A stretch of DNA of 64,000 nucleotides from Hymenobacter telluris (GCF_017313265.1 NZ_JAFLQZ010000002.1:186001-250000), one strand, 5' to 3'. Positions 7,386 to 16,683 are shown, counted from the stretch's first letter. Translations and numbers: made by a program. Notes: generated from the sequence alone by a model not told the origin.

Positions 7386-9836
7386 TCAGCCCACCGTTTG
7401 CTGCAGTGAGGCGCACACTCGTTCCAACAAGCCGCTCAAGCTCTGGGCAGCCGATTGGCGTGCTTCAGGTACGGCGTTCAGGTCTTCGAGAACCGATAGG
7501 TAATCGAAAGCAGCGGTAATCTGAAACAACTTCAGGGTGGATTTCAGCTTGTGCGCCAGCGTGGTTAGCGCCAGCCAATCCTTGTCGGTAGCGGCCGCCT
7601 GCAAGTCGGTGGCGGCCACGGGCACCTCCAGCAGGAATACGTCTATCATGCGGCGCATAAACTCCTGGTTGCCGTGGGCGTTGCGCTCCAGTTGGCTCAG
7701 GTCGAAGAGCGGCCCAACCGGCTGCACTGGTTCCGCCGAAGCACTGGCAGCAACCGTCGGCGCGGGCGCAGGCAAAGGCGCCGTGACGGGAAACAGCTGG
7801 CTTACCAGTTTCTGATACAGGTCGGTTTCCTCGAAGGGCTTGGTTAGGCAGTCGTTCATGCCGGCTTGTAAGTACCGCTCCCGGTCGGCGCGGAAGGCGT
7901 TGGCGGTGAGAGCAATAATGGGCACGCTGGCCCGCGCTGGGTCGGTGCTTTGCCGGATGGCCTCGGTTACTTCCAGCCCGCTCATACCCGGCATCTGAAT
8001 GTCCATCAGCACGGCATCGTAGGTGCGGGCCTGGAACAAGGCCAGGGCGTTGGGGCCATTCACGGCGCTATCTACGGCAATACCCCAGTTCTTGAGAATG
8101 AGCGTGGTAAGCTGCCGGTTCACGGCGCTGTCTTCGGCCAGCAGTACCCGGGCTCCTTGCAGGCGCTGGTAATCGGGCACGGGCGGCGTGGGAGCCACCT
8201 GCTGGTCGGCGGCCTTGGGCAGCGTGAGCGTAAACATAAACCAAGAGCCCTGCCCCGGCGTGCTGGAAAGCTCCAGCTTTCCGCCCAACTGTTCCACCAA
8301 GCTGCGGCTGATAGTGAGACCGAGCCCGGTACCACCAAAGCGCCGCGCCGTATCGGTATAAGCCTGGGTGAAATTCTCGAAAATCTGCTGCTGCTTTTCA
8401 GCCGGAATACCAATGCCCGTGTCGCGCACCCAAAAGCGAATGGTAACAGCCTCCGGCGTCTCGCTAAGCACGTCGGCTCCCAGCGTAACGCTGCCACGCT
8501 CCGTAAACTTGATGGCGTTGCTGAGTAAGTTGAGCAGTACCTGGTTCAGCCGGTACGGGTCACTCATCACCACTGGTTCGGTGAGAACCAGCGGCTGAAT
8601 ATCGAAAATCAGGCCTTTTTCCGCGGCCCGGTAGGCCAGCGTTTGGGCGGCCGTCCGAACAGATTTACTGAGGTCGAAAGCAATGTGTTCCAGTTCAAGC
8701 TTGCCGGCCGAAATCTTCGCCATATCTAATACATCATTGAGCACAGCCAGCAAATTACGGCCTGATGCCAGAATGGTGTCTAGGTATTGGCGCTGCTGGG
8801 CGTCGAGTGGGGTTTTGGCCAGCAAACCGGCCATACCCAATACGCCGTTCATGGGCGTCCGGATTTCGTGGCTCATATTGGCCAGAAAGTTTTCCTTGGC
8901 CAAGGCGTTGGCCTCCGCTTCGCGTTTGGCACGCAGCAGCTCGCGCTCCGCCTGCACGCGTTCAGTTATGTCTTGCCCGTAGGCTACCACGTAAGGCTCT
9001 TGGCCCGGTTCATCTACTCGGAAATTATTGAACAGCACGTAATGACGCTCGTTTTGTTGATTGACAATTTTCATTACCCCTTGGCGATGCTTGCTGGTGC
9101 TGATTTCGGTAAGATATTGCTGCACTTCGCTTTGCAAGGCATGGGGTACGGCCTGGGTGAGGTGTGCCCCTACAATAACCGAAGCTGGCAGCCCCATCAG
9201 CTCCTCCACCGCTGGGTTCACCGACAGCATGCGGCCCTGCAAGTCGTGGGTGCCAATAAGGGCCTGGGTATGTGCCAGCAGGTCGCGGTAGCGCTTTTCA
9301 CTTTGTTCCAGCGTGTCGCGGGCCGCTTTTACCTCTGTAATGTCGGTGGCAATGGTTAGCACGTACACGGTGCCATCGGGCTGGGGCAACGGCAGCTTAT
9401 CCAGCTTAAACCACAGTATCTGTCCGTCGGCCAGGGTATAAGAACTCTCCTGTGACACAGGCTTCTGCTGGCTCAGCACGGCGCAGTGCGCAACTTCCCA
9501 GGCCGGCAGACTTAGGTTTTCGGTTAGGTCGAGGTGTAGCGGCGTAACGGCGTAGTGGCTGCGCTCAGCCAGTTCATCGAAGGCGCGGTTCCGAAAAACC
9601 AGTTGGCCCTGGGCGTCGCGGACGTACATAACGTGGGGGCTGGTGTCCGTAATCTGCCGGATCAGAGCTTGCCGTACGTCGGCGGTAGCGTCGGGCTGCT
9701 GGTTGCGCGCCTGGAGTTGCTGTTCGCGCTGGCGGGCAGCTGCTAGTTCCCGCCGTAGCTCGGCCACCTGCAACTCGGCCGCGGACTGCGCTGGCTGGCT
9801 GGTGAAGAGCGGGGTGGGAGAAGCAACTGATTTCAT
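7386..9836 (-). CDS. PAS-containing hybrid sensor histidine kinase with REC and Hpt domains
   Basis: The 816-residue protein has no obvious membrane segments. Order: N-terminal coiled coil (~15-45), PAS domain (~55-170), second PAS/PAC (~175-295), HisKA with 'NFLANMSHEIRTPMNGVLGM' (His near 325), HATPase with 'LLSNAIKFTERG', 'VRDTGIGIP' and 'GGTGLGLTIS', receiver domain with 'DAVLMDIQMPGMSG' (Asp near 612), and a C-terminal Hpt with 'LAHKLKSTL' (His about 762). This is a complete cytosolic His-Asp-His relay. The final Asp acceptor must be another protein; the LytTR regulator at 6515-7249 is the nearest candidate. The signal is probably intracellular and sensed through the PAS domains. Confidence 0.93.
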   Translation of the reverse strand: MKSVASPTPLFTSQPAQSAAELQVAELRRELAAARQREQQLQARNQQPDATADVRQALIRQITDTSPHVMYVRDAQGQLVFRNRAFDELAERSHYAVTPLHLDLTENLSLPAWEVAHCAVLSQQKPVSQESSYTLADGQILWFKLDKLPLPQPDGTVYVLTIATDITEVKAARDTLEQSEKRYRDLLAHTQALIGTHDLQGRMLSVNPAVEELMGLPASVIVGAHLTQAVPHALQSEVQQYLTEISTSKHRQGVMKIVNQQNERHYVLFNNFRVDEPGQEPYVVAYGQDITERVQAERELLRAKREAEANALAKENFLANMSHEIRTPMNGVLGMAGLLAKTPLDAQQRQYLDTILASGRNLLAVLNDVLDMAKISAGKLELEHIAFDLSKSVRTAAQTLAYRAAEKGLIFDIQPLVLTEPVVMSDPYRLNQVLLNLLSNAIKFTERGSVTLGADVLSETPEAVTIRFWVRDTGIGIPAEKQQQIFENFTQAYTDTARRFGGTGLGLTISRSLVEQLGGKLELSSTPGQGSWFMFTLTLPKAADQQVAPTPPVPDYQRLQGARVLLAEDSAVNRQLTTLILKNWGIAVDSAVNGPNALALFQARTYDAVLMDIQMPGMSGLEVTEAIRQSTDPARASVPIIALTANAFRADRERYLQAGMNDCLTKPFEETDLYQKLVSQLFPVTAPLPAPAPTVAASASAEPVQPVGPLFDLSQLERNAHGNQEFMRRMIDVFLLEVPVAATDLQAAATDKDWLALTTLAHKLKSTLKLFQITAAFDYLSVLEDLNAVPEARQSAAQSLSGLLERVCASLQQTVG

Positions 9837-10187
9837 ATAGTATAACAGGCTCTACGCGGTTTCTAGCCTCACTAAGGTACGGTTAGCCCTTTCGCAAGCC
9901 AGCTCACCTAGCTGAACTATACAACCTAGCCGCCAAGTACCCCAACTCACTCGGTCAGTAACTATAGCAATTGCCTTATGAATTGCAATTTCCTCTGTTA
10001 AGTACAATTAGTGTGTTTCTCATTTAAAGGCTTATTAGAAGGATTGAATTGGGCTTTGGGGTTGAATTACTTTGCTGGACAACAGAAGCGGGTAGGAACT
10101 GCGTTGTACAGCGTGCCAGGTTCTTAATGCCCACGAAGCCGCCTGATTCTTTACCTTAGTGCCACTTCCTTTCTTTGCCTACTGCGT
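9837..10187. other. Divergent intergenic region, hybrid kinase / MoxR
   Basis: About 350 bp with relatively AT-rich patches. It must hold the promoters of both divergent genes. No exact TAnnTTTG element was found. A weak GCAATT/AATTGC dyad near 9967-9987 could be an operator, but the evidence is slight. No ORF worth calling. Confidence 0.4.
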
Positions 10188-11171
10188 ATGCTTTCGCCTA
10201 CTTCCGATTCCACCCCCGATTATCAGCAGAAAATCAAGCAAGTTTTCGCCGAAGTAGGCAAAGTGGTAGTGGGGCAGCAGTACATGGTTGGCCGGCTATT
10301 GATTGGCTTGTTTACAGGCGGCCACGTGTTGCTGGAAGGGGTGCCAGGCTTGGCTAAAACGCTTACTATCAGCACCTTGTCGAAGGTATTGCACCTGGAT
10401 TTTCAGCGGGTGCAGTTCACGCCCGATTTGCTGCCGTCCGACTTGGTGGGCACCATGATTTACAACCAGAATCAGTCGGTATTCGAAGTGAAGAAAGGGC
10501 CCATCTTCGCCAATCTGGTGCTGGCCGATGAAATCAACCGTTCCCCGGCCAAAGTGCAGAGTGCCTTGCTGGAAGCCATGCAGGAAAAGCAAGTAACCAT
10601 CGGCGAAACCACGTATCCGCTGGATTTGCCGTTTTTGGTGCTGGCCACCCAGAACCCTGTGGAGCAAGAAGGCACCTACCCGCTGCCCGAGGCCCAGGTC
10701 GACCGGTTTATGATGAAGGTGTTTGTCGATTACCTCAAGAAAACCGATGAGCTGGAGGTAATGCGCCGCATGGCCAATATGAGCTATGTAGGCGAGGTAA
10801 ACCCCATCCTGACCAAAGAGGATATTTTTGGAATCCGGCAGCAAATCAACCAAGTACAGATTTCCGAAACGCTGGAAAAGTACATTATCGAGCTGGTATT
10901 CGCCACCCGTAAACCAGCCGACTACGACCTGGCGCAGTTTCAGCAGTATGTGCAGTTTGGCGTGAGCCCCCGGGCCAGCATTGCGCTGCACCGGGCCGCC
11001 AAAGCCGTAGCCTATTTCGATGAGCGGGACTACGTGCTACCCGAAGACATTAAGGACGTTGCCGCCGATGTGCTCAACCACCGCATTCTGCTCACCTACG
11101 AAGCCGAAGCCGACGGAATCCGGACTCAGGATTTGATTGAAGCTATTCTGGGTAAAGTGCCTATCAGCTAA
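10188..11171 (+). CDS. MoxR-family AAA+ ATPase
   Basis: The 327-residue protein has the MoxR signature: Walker A 'LLEGVPGLAKT', Walker B 'LVLADEINRSP', then 'PAKVQSALLEAMQEKQVTIG', sensor 1 'LATQNPVEQEGTYPLPEAQVDRF' region, and a C-terminal lid with 'GVSPRASIALHRAAKA'. MoxR ATPases act as chaperones that mature VWA-domain or cofactor-bearing partners, often at the membrane. In Bacteroidota they usually lead a DUF58/BatA/BatB operon; here the next gene is on the opposite strand, so this copy has lost or never had adjacent partners. Length and motifs are normal. Confidence 0.95.
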   Translation: MLSPTSDSTPDYQQKIKQVFAEVGKVVVGQQYMVGRLLIGLFTGGHVLLEGVPGLAKTLTISTLSKVLHLDFQRVQFTPDLLPSDLVGTMIYNQNQSVFEVKKGPIFANLVLADEINRSPAKVQSALLEAMQEKQVTIGETTYPLDLPFLVLATQNPVEQEGTYPLPEAQVDRFMMKVFVDYLKKTDELEVMRRMANMSYVGEVNPILTKEDIFGIRQQINQVQISETLEKYIIELVFATRKPADYDLAQFQQYVQFGVSPRASIALHRAAKAVAYFDERDYVLPEDIKDVAADVLNHRILLTYEAEADGIRTQDLIEAILGKVPIS

Positions 11172-11195
11172 ATAAACTGCGCCGAAGCGCGGCGC

Positions 11196-11495
11196 CTACT
11201 GAATAGTGGTGGTCAGGGCTGGCAGATAAAAAGCAGTAGGCTCAAAAAAGGGTACCGGGCCGTTAGGAGTGCCGGGGCGGATAGGGGTGATGTTGCGCAG
11301 CAAACTAGAGTGGGTAGGTAATTGGCTAAGTTGGGCGCTGGCGGCAGTACGGCTCGTCAATCGACCTACTATCAGAAGGGAAAACAGGAAAGCCGTGAGC
11401 AGCCATAGCTCAATAGAGCGGGTACGGTCAGCCGAAACGGTCTGATTATGAGCAGGTAAGGACGGTTGGGTAGAAGCGTGTAGTAAAACAGACAT
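11196..11495 (-). CDS. Small single-pass membrane protein, unknown
   Basis: From ATG 11495 (MSVLLHASTQ…) the product is 99 residues. It has one hydrophobic segment ('IELWLLTAFLFSLLIVGRL', roughly residues 29-47) after a Ser/Thr/Gln-rich N-terminus, and a Pro-rich C-terminus. I recognise no family. It ends 24 nt from the stop of convergent moxR. The gene call rests on length, TM character and lack of a better frame, so it could be spurious. Confidence 0.45.
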   Translation of the reverse strand: MSVLLHASTQPSLPAHNQTVSADRTRSIELWLLTAFLFSLLIVGRLTSRTAASAQLSQLPTHSSLLRNITPIRPGTPNGPVPFFEPTAFYLPALTTTIQ

Positions 11496-11741
11496 AGCAG
11501 TACTATAAGGGCCCTTCAGCACGGGTAGTTAGCAGGTAAAACGTGACTTGGCTCTCAGATTCAAGCGCGCTCTTGCCCAGACAGGACGACTGGCCAAAAG
11601 GCTGCTGCGTGTTGCTCGTAAAGTGAATAATTAAAGTTCGACAGCAACTAGAAGAAGGGTATGCTGCTGATGAATAGAGGGTTGAAGGAAAGTTTAGATT
11701 CCTGTTTTTTTACTTAAAACTATAACTGGTGCCAACTATTG

Positions 11742-12569
11742 CTAGGAGGCTGGCTGGCCGGCCCGGCGTGGCCCAAACAGGTGCTGCCAGTGCTTGGTAA
11801 TAGAGTTGCGAATGCGCCGCAGCCGGCCTCCGCGCTCTTCCAGCCGGTGCTTTGGCACCCGGTATTCGGGGCGCCATTCGCGCAGGCTCTCGTTTTTAAA
11901 GCTTTGCTTCGGAAGCTCCGCGGCGTATTTGGAATGCGCTGAGCCGGCGGTATCCCGCAAGCGCAGGTTGGTGGCCTCCGTCGGCGGGGTTACTAGCGCG
12001 CTATTTTCAAGCTGACTGCTGGGTACTACCTGGGCCGGCGAGGGCTCCGTAGCAACTGGGGCAGTGTACACTACGGGTACTTCGGCAACAACCGGCTGCG
12101 TAGCAGCTATACCTGTAGCAGAGTCGATAGGCTCGGGAATGGCTGTTGCGCTGGCTTTACGGTCAACAGATGCAGCCAAGACCGGCCGCACGCGCTTAGC
12201 CACGGGGCTGGCGCTTACAACTGGCACAGCGTGTATTGGCTGGCTGGCTGGCGGAAGCTGTGGTGCCTTGTAGGCAGTCAACTCTTTGGTTGGCTGCGGG
12301 TCGGGCCGGGCAGGTGCCTGCGTAGTTACGGCTGGCTGCGAGTTTGGCGTTGGCTCAGTAGGATGCGGTAACAGCCAGCCCACCGCTACGCCCACCAGCC
12401 CAACTGCTGGCAACAGCAGAAGTAGCGGCACTTTTCGGGGCGGGCCCGGCATTGCCGACAAATGACCTTCAATACCACTCCAGATATGGCCGGAAGGCGG
12501 TAAGTCAAAGTCACTGAATGTGTCACGCAACGACTGGTCCAACCGGTCGTCTTCGGGTTCCTCCATCAT
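11742..12569 (-). CDS. Membrane protein paired with ECF sigma factor, putative anti-sigma role
   Basis: The 275-residue protein has an acidic N-terminal region ('DRLDQSLRDTFSDFDLPPSGHIWSGIE'), one TM helix at about 47-67 ('VPLLLLLPAVGLVGVAVGWLL'), and a long Pro/Ala/Thr-rich periplasmic part with a basic C-terminus. It shares a 4-nt ATGA overlap with the ECF sigma gene upstream. That arrangement, with a short cytosolic domain and one TM, is typical of Bacteroidota anti-sigma partners, but no zinc-binding anti-sigma motif (HxxxCxxC) is visible. The anti-sigma role is therefore inferred from context. An initiating ATG three nt further in is equally possible. Confidence 0.7.
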   Translation of the reverse strand: MMEEPEDDRLDQSLRDTFSDFDLPPSGHIWSGIEGHLSAMPGPPRKVPLLLLLPAVGLVGVAVGWLLPHPTEPTPNSQPAVTTQAPARPDPQPTKELTAYKAPQLPPASQPIHAVPVVSASPVAKRVRPVLAASVDRKASATAIPEPIDSATGIAATQPVVAEVPVVYTAPVATEPSPAQVVPSSQLENSALVTPPTEATNLRLRDTAGSAHSKYAAELPKQSFKNESLREWRPEYRVPKHRLEERGGRLRRIRNSITKHWQHLFGPRRAGQPAS

Positions 12570-13141
12570 AGTCGGATGTAGTTATTCTGTTGTAGATAAA
12601 GATGTTGCAATTGCTTGCGGGCTTTGCTGAGCTGAGCTTTTGAGGTGCTTTCCTGTATATTCAATAATTCACTTATTTCGCGGTGAGAGTAGCCGTCTAC
12701 GGCGTACAGCATGAGAACGAGCCGGCAGCCATCGGGCAGCTTTTCCATGAGGGCCAGCACTTCCGCCACGTTCAGCCGGTCGAAGGCCGAGGAATCGGTG
12801 GCGGGTGGGTCGGGTATGTCATCGAGGGTAGCGCCTTGGGTTTGGCGGCGGAGCCGGCCGCTTTGCCAGTGGTTGATGGCCGTTGTCACGACAATGCGTC
12901 GAATCCAGCCTTCAAGCGTGCCCTCAGCCCGAAACTCGGTTAGGTGAGTGAAAACTTTCACGAAGGCATCTTGCAAAATGTCTTCGGCTTCCGGGAGCGT
13001 ACGGGCGTACCGCCGCGCCACCCCCAGCATCCGGCCGGCATAACGAGCGTACAACGCCCGTTGAGCGGCTGGTTCGCGGCGGGCGCAACGGGCAAGCAGA
13101 GCGTCGAGTTCGGAAGAGGCCGGCATGCAAGGTAGTTTCAC
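12566..13141 (-). CDS. ECF-type RNA polymerase sigma factor
   Basis: The 191-residue protein has sigma region 2 ('ARRYARTLPEAEDILQDAFVKVFTHL', 'GTLEGWIRRIVVTTAINHW') and region 4 ('LPDGCRLVLMLYAVDGYSHREISELLNIQESTSKAQLSKARKQL', a helix-turn-helix). It belongs to sigma-70 group IV and should direct RNA polymerase to a small stress or surface regulon. An internal ATG at 13126 (MPASSELDAL) is an alternative start. It is the first gene of a two-gene operon with the overlapping membrane protein. Confidence 0.95.
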   Translation of the reverse strand: MKLPCMPASSELDALLARCARREPAAQRALYARYAGRMLGVARRYARTLPEAEDILQDAFVKVFTHLTEFRAEGTLEGWIRRIVVTTAINHWQSGRLRRQTQGATLDDIPDPPATDSSAFDRLNVAEVLALMEKLPDGCRLVLMLYAVDGYSHREISELLNIQESTSKAQLSKARKQLQHLYLQQNNYIRL

Positions 13142-13329
13142 CCCCCGAAGTGGGTTGCACTAGGCAGACAAGCGGCGACGCTAAAAGGCTGCTAGCGGGG
13201 ACAGATTTTTATTTATCGGACACTAAAACGAGAGGGCTACTCCACTATCGGCTGTGTTTTATTCTTACTAATAACGCTGTTTTTGGTAAGCTCAAGCGGC
13301 CTCGAAAGGTAAAATCCCGAACACACGCT

Positions 13330-13337
13330 TAGCTTTG
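13330..13337 (+). promoter_or_regulatory. TAnnTTTG promoter element before methyltransferase
   Basis: TAGCTTTG matches the Bacteroidota -7 element. It lies 26 nt before the TTG start of the methyltransferase gene. No good -33 TTG was seen at standard spacing. Confidence 0.4.
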
Positions 13338-13362
13338 CGCGGTCCTCTATAGATGCTGCACA

Positions 13363-14175
13363 TTGTCACGTATTTCCAAAACTCTGCGCGGTCTGGCTAG
13401 TCTGGTTCGTAATCCGTGGCTGCTCAACAATGTGCTGGCCACCGACGAAACGGCGTGGCAACAGCGGGCCGCCCGCCATTCCGGGCGGGGAGTAACGGCG
13501 CAGGGACTGCCGGCAGTGCCACTCACCCATTTCCTCTCTGCCGGTACGCATACGGTGCGGCCGTTTGCTTTCCGGGATGGCGGTTCTTTGCCAACCGATT
13601 TGCTGCTGCTCCGCGCTATAGTGGGGCTGGTGCCAGCATGCCGCTACTTCGAGATTGGGACGTGGCGCGGCGAAAGTGCCGCCAACGTGGCGGAAGTGGC
13701 GGCTTCGGTGCATACGCTCAACTTGTCGGCCGACGAAATGCGCCAGCTGAAGCTAAGTGAGCGGTACATAGAGCTACACGGTTTTTTTTCGCGGCCATTG
13801 CCCAACGTGGTGCACCTGCACGGCAACTCTGCCACGTATGATTTGGCTGGTCTGGGGCAGTTCGACGTGGTGTTTATTGACGGTGACCACCGGTACGAAG
13901 CCGTGCAAACTGATACGCGCCGCGTGTTCGAACACTTGGTAGGGCCGAATACGGTGGTGGTGTGGCACGATGCCAGCCGCCAGCCCGCACAGCCGCGCTG
14001 GGAAGTGCTGGCCGGGATTCTGGATGGGTTGCCGGCTTCAGCGCCGGGACAGTTAGTGCAGGTTGCCAATACGTTGTGCGCGCTGTATTCGCCGGCGGCT
14101 TTGCCCACGCATACGCCCAACCTGCTCGCCGACCCGGTGCCGTATTTCGAGCTTACGTTGCAGGTAAAACCCTAG
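13363..14175 (+). CDS. Class I SAM-dependent methyltransferase (Methyltransf_24-like)
   Basis: The 270-residue frame begins with a TTG; no in-frame ATG lies early. The SAM-binding core is visible: motif I 'YFEIGTWRGESAANVAE' (~95-111), an acidic mid-strand and 'FDVVFIDGDHRYEAVQTDTRRVFEHL' with post-motif 'VVVWHDAS'. The 'IDGDH' signature is typical of class I enzymes found in cell-surface glycan clusters. The neighbouring flippase and glycosyltransferase genes support sugar or lipid-linked glycan methylation, but the substrate is inferred. Its TAG stop shares the palindrome CTAG with the stop of the convergent flippase gene, so the two genes overlap by 4 nt. Confidence 0.82.
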   Translation: MSRISKTLRGLASLVRNPWLLNNVLATDETAWQQRAARHSGRGVTAQGLPAVPLTHFLSAGTHTVRPFAFRDGGSLPTDLLLLRAIVGLVPACRYFEIGTWRGESAANVAEVAASVHTLNLSADEMRQLKLSERYIELHGFFSRPLPNVVHLHGNSATYDLAGLGQFDVVFIDGDHRYEAVQTDTRRVFEHLVGPNTVVVWHDASRQPAQPRWEVLAGILDGLPASAPGQLVQVANTLCALYSPAALPTHTPNLLADPVPYFELTLQVKP

Positions 14176-15443
14176 CTGCCCAGGCGCTGCCGCACCAACG
14201 ACCACGCGTAAGTGGCATCGGACGGCCCCGGCAGGAAAGACCACGGCGCCGCACCCGTAGCCCGGTGAAAGTGGTGAAGCAAGAAAGCAGCGGACACCAT
14301 GTACGACAGCGTGCTAGCCAACGCCGCGCCGCGAATGCCGAAGCGCGGAATCAGGAACGTGCAGGCCGCCAACGTCATTAATAGGCCCAGCACGGAAGCG
14401 GTGTTGTTGATGCGGTACTGCGCCAGCCCGGCAAAATAGCTGCTACACAAAATCTGGAGGGCCATAATGATGCAGCCGGGAGCCAGCAGCAGAATAACCG
14501 GTCGGGCGGCGCTAAATTCCGGCCCGAACACTGCTGCCAGCACTGCCGGAGGCAATAGCGCCAGCACGCCAACGGCCCCCATCGTGCTCAGCACTGTGAG
14601 CCGCGACACGCGCATAGCCGGTGCTATGGGAGCGGCTACTTTATCGGCATGTATTAAATCGACATACTGCACCAGCGCCGTGCTGCGCGGAATCAGCCAG
14701 ATGGCCTCGGTCAGGGCTACGCCTACCGAGAGGATGCCCACGGCACGGGCATCGGCAAAATGCGCCACGAAATAGTAGCTGAGGCGGTAATTGGCGAAGG
14801 CCAGAATATTGGAGAAGTGCGCTCCTCGGCTGTGGCGGGCCAACTCCCGAACGGTAGCCCGCAGGCGGCGGCCACCGCGCCGCCTACGGTCGGGCTGCTG
14901 CCACAATGGGCGCAAGCTCAGCAGTAGCGGTACGCTGTAAGCCAAGTAGCTGGCGTAGTAGTATACGGGCACTACGCGCTGGTTGAGGACCATAAATGCC
15001 AGCAACAAACCACCCGCCAGCAAGGCTACTTGTCCGGCTACCAAGCGGTTGTAGGCCGCTTCCTGCCGCCGCCCGAGCAGCAACGACGTATTTATTGACA
15101 GAAACGCCTGCAATAAGGCCAGCGCCAGCAAGTGGCCGAGGTAGCCGAGCGACACGTTGCGCACCGAAGCCACCACGGCAGTGCCTGCCAAACAAACCGC
15201 TGTAGCCCAGCCGTAAGCAGGCAGCAGCAGGTGCCACAAGTTCCGGCGGGGCGCTAGGTAGATGAGCGAGGAGCCTCCTAGCAATCCAATAAATAGAAGC
15301 AGCGCCGCACAATCCGTAACAAACAAGCTCACCGCGCCGCGCCCCGCCGCCCCCAGGTAGCGCGCCGTCAGCCACACCACCGCAAAACTGAGCAGGGCCG
15401 TAGCTAAGCGGGTGACGAAATTACCAAGGATGCGGCGGACCAT
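14172..15443 (-). CDS. Polysaccharide/oligosaccharide flippase (Wzx-like MOP family)
   Basis: The 423-residue protein has about 12 hydrophobic segments spread over its length, starting with 'LGNFVTRLATALLSFAVVWLTARYLGAAGRGAVSLFV', the typical N-terminus of Wzx/MATE-like flippases. It should move lipid-linked oligosaccharides across the inner membrane. It lies 55 nt downstream of the GT4 glycosyltransferase on the same strand, so they likely form an operon. It overlaps the convergent methyltransferase stop by 4 nt, leaving no room for a terminator between them. Confidence 0.88.
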   Translation of the reverse strand: MVRRILGNFVTRLATALLSFAVVWLTARYLGAAGRGAVSLFVTDCAALLLFIGLLGGSSLIYLAPRRNLWHLLLPAYGWATAVCLAGTAVVASVRNVSLGYLGHLLALALLQAFLSINTSLLLGRRQEAAYNRLVAGQVALLAGGLLLAFMVLNQRVVPVYYYASYLAYSVPLLLSLRPLWQQPDRRRRGGRRLRATVRELARHSRGAHFSNILAFANYRLSYYFVAHFADARAVGILSVGVALTEAIWLIPRSTALVQYVDLIHADKVAAPIAPAMRVSRLTVLSTMGAVGVLALLPPAVLAAVFGPEFSAARPVILLLAPGCIIMALQILCSSYFAGLAQYRINNTASVLGLLMTLAACTFLIPRFGIRGAALASTLSYMVSAAFLLHHFHRATGAAPWSFLPGPSDATYAWSLVRQRLGS

Positions 15444-15498
15444 GCTTGTAAGTGAATAGTACCCAGAAAAAGAGAAAGTGAAATGGTGTGGGTAGCCG

Positions 15499-16683
15499 TT
15501 AGTGTACTCCTAAAACGTCTTTGTAGAAAGCCGCAAATGATTGCCCAATAGCTGGGTAGCTGAAATGAGAATCGGCGTATTGCCACAGGTGCTGCGCGTC
15601 GAATTGCTCGGGATGATCTAGCACCCGGAGCAAGGCTGCCGCTAATGCGTTTTCGTCGCGGGGCGGTACCAGATAGCCGCGGGTGTTGTCGGCCGGTAAC
15701 AGCTCGGGCACCCCGCCTACGTGGGTAGCTACGGCAGGCAGGCCGCTGGCCTGGGCCTCTACCAACACGCAAGGCAGATTCTCATAGTTGCTGAACAATA
15801 CAAAGCAGGCACTCCGCCGCATTTCAACAGCTACCTCTGCTGCCGGAAGCTTACCCAGAAACGTAACGGTACCCTCCTGGGTCAGGTGTAAGTCGGCTGC
15901 TAGTTGTTGCAGCTGCGCCTCGGCCCGCCCGTAGCCAGCAATGCGTAGCCGCACCTCAGGGTGGATAAGCCGCAACCGAGCTACCACGCGCAGCAAGCCA
16001 CTCAGGTTTTTGGCTTGTTCATTGAAAGCGGCTACATGCAACAACCCGTGCCGCTGCCCTGGCTCAAGGGGCGGATGGAAAAGCTGCGTGTCCACTACGT
16101 TCGAAATTATTACCGTCCGGGCGTTGCGTATTCCCAACTCACTTAATGCCTCGCACAGGTTCCTGGATACGGTATGCAGGCCCGCCGCCGCCCGTACCAC
16201 CCGTTGCGTCAACCACTGCCGCCGCCCTCCTATATGGTGTGCGTTCTGAGGAAGGTACAGCGTCCAGTGCTCAGTCACTACGTACGGAATACCCTGCACA
16301 AGTTTCAGAAACCACGCAAACAGCCCCGTCCGTAGCAGCACGTGCACATGTATCAACTGCGGTGGGTGGCCCCACTGCCGCCGCAGCCGCCGGTAGCCTA
16401 GTCCCAGGCACCAGAAGTAGAGAACAAGCTTTAGCGGCTTATCCAGCAGCCCAAAGCCCGTGGGCCGGGCACGGTAGTAGTAGCGTAGGGTAGGCACGCT
16501 TGCATGCAAATCCGCTTCGCAGTCTATCAGGCGGGGCAAGGGGCCACGCGCTACGGCGGCAAAAAGCACCGCCGTTTCGGCGTGCGGGGCAATAGCGGCT
16601 ACGTGCCGAGCTATAAAGTCGCCGTCCTGGTCGTCGTAGCGGTTGGGATACCACTTGGGCAGGTGCAGAACGCGGGGCTTCAT
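15499..16683 (-). CDS. Glycosyltransferase family 4 protein
   Basis: From ATG 16683 (MKPRVLHLPKWYPNRYDDQDGDF) the protein is 394 residues; the longer frame adds 14 unlikely residues. It has the GT-B fold of GT4: an N-terminal acceptor domain with 'HVHVLLRTGLFAWFLK' and 'VTEHWTLYLP', and a C-terminal Rossmann domain with 'LRIAGYGRAEAQLQQLA', 'VTFLGKLPAAEVAVEMRRSACFVLFSNYENLPCVLVEAQASGLPAVATHVGGVPELL'. The E-x7-E motif ('ENLPCVLVE') is present. It likely adds a sugar to a lipid-linked glycan exported by the adjacent flippase. Confidence 0.93.
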   Translation of the reverse strand: MKPRVLHLPKWYPNRYDDQDGDFIARHVAAIAPHAETAVLFAAVARGPLPRLIDCEADLHASVPTLRYYYRARPTGFGLLDKPLKLVLYFWCLGLGYRRLRRQWGHPPQLIHVHVLLRTGLFAWFLKLVQGIPYVVTEHWTLYLPQNAHHIGGRRQWLTQRVVRAAAGLHTVSRNLCEALSELGIRNARTVIISNVVDTQLFHPPLEPGQRHGLLHVAAFNEQAKNLSGLLRVVARLRLIHPEVRLRIAGYGRAEAQLQQLAADLHLTQEGTVTFLGKLPAAEVAVEMRRSACFVLFSNYENLPCVLVEAQASGLPAVATHVGGVPELLPADNTRGYLVPPRDENALAAALLRVLDHPEQFDAQHLWQYADSHFSYPAIGQSFAAFYKDVLGVH

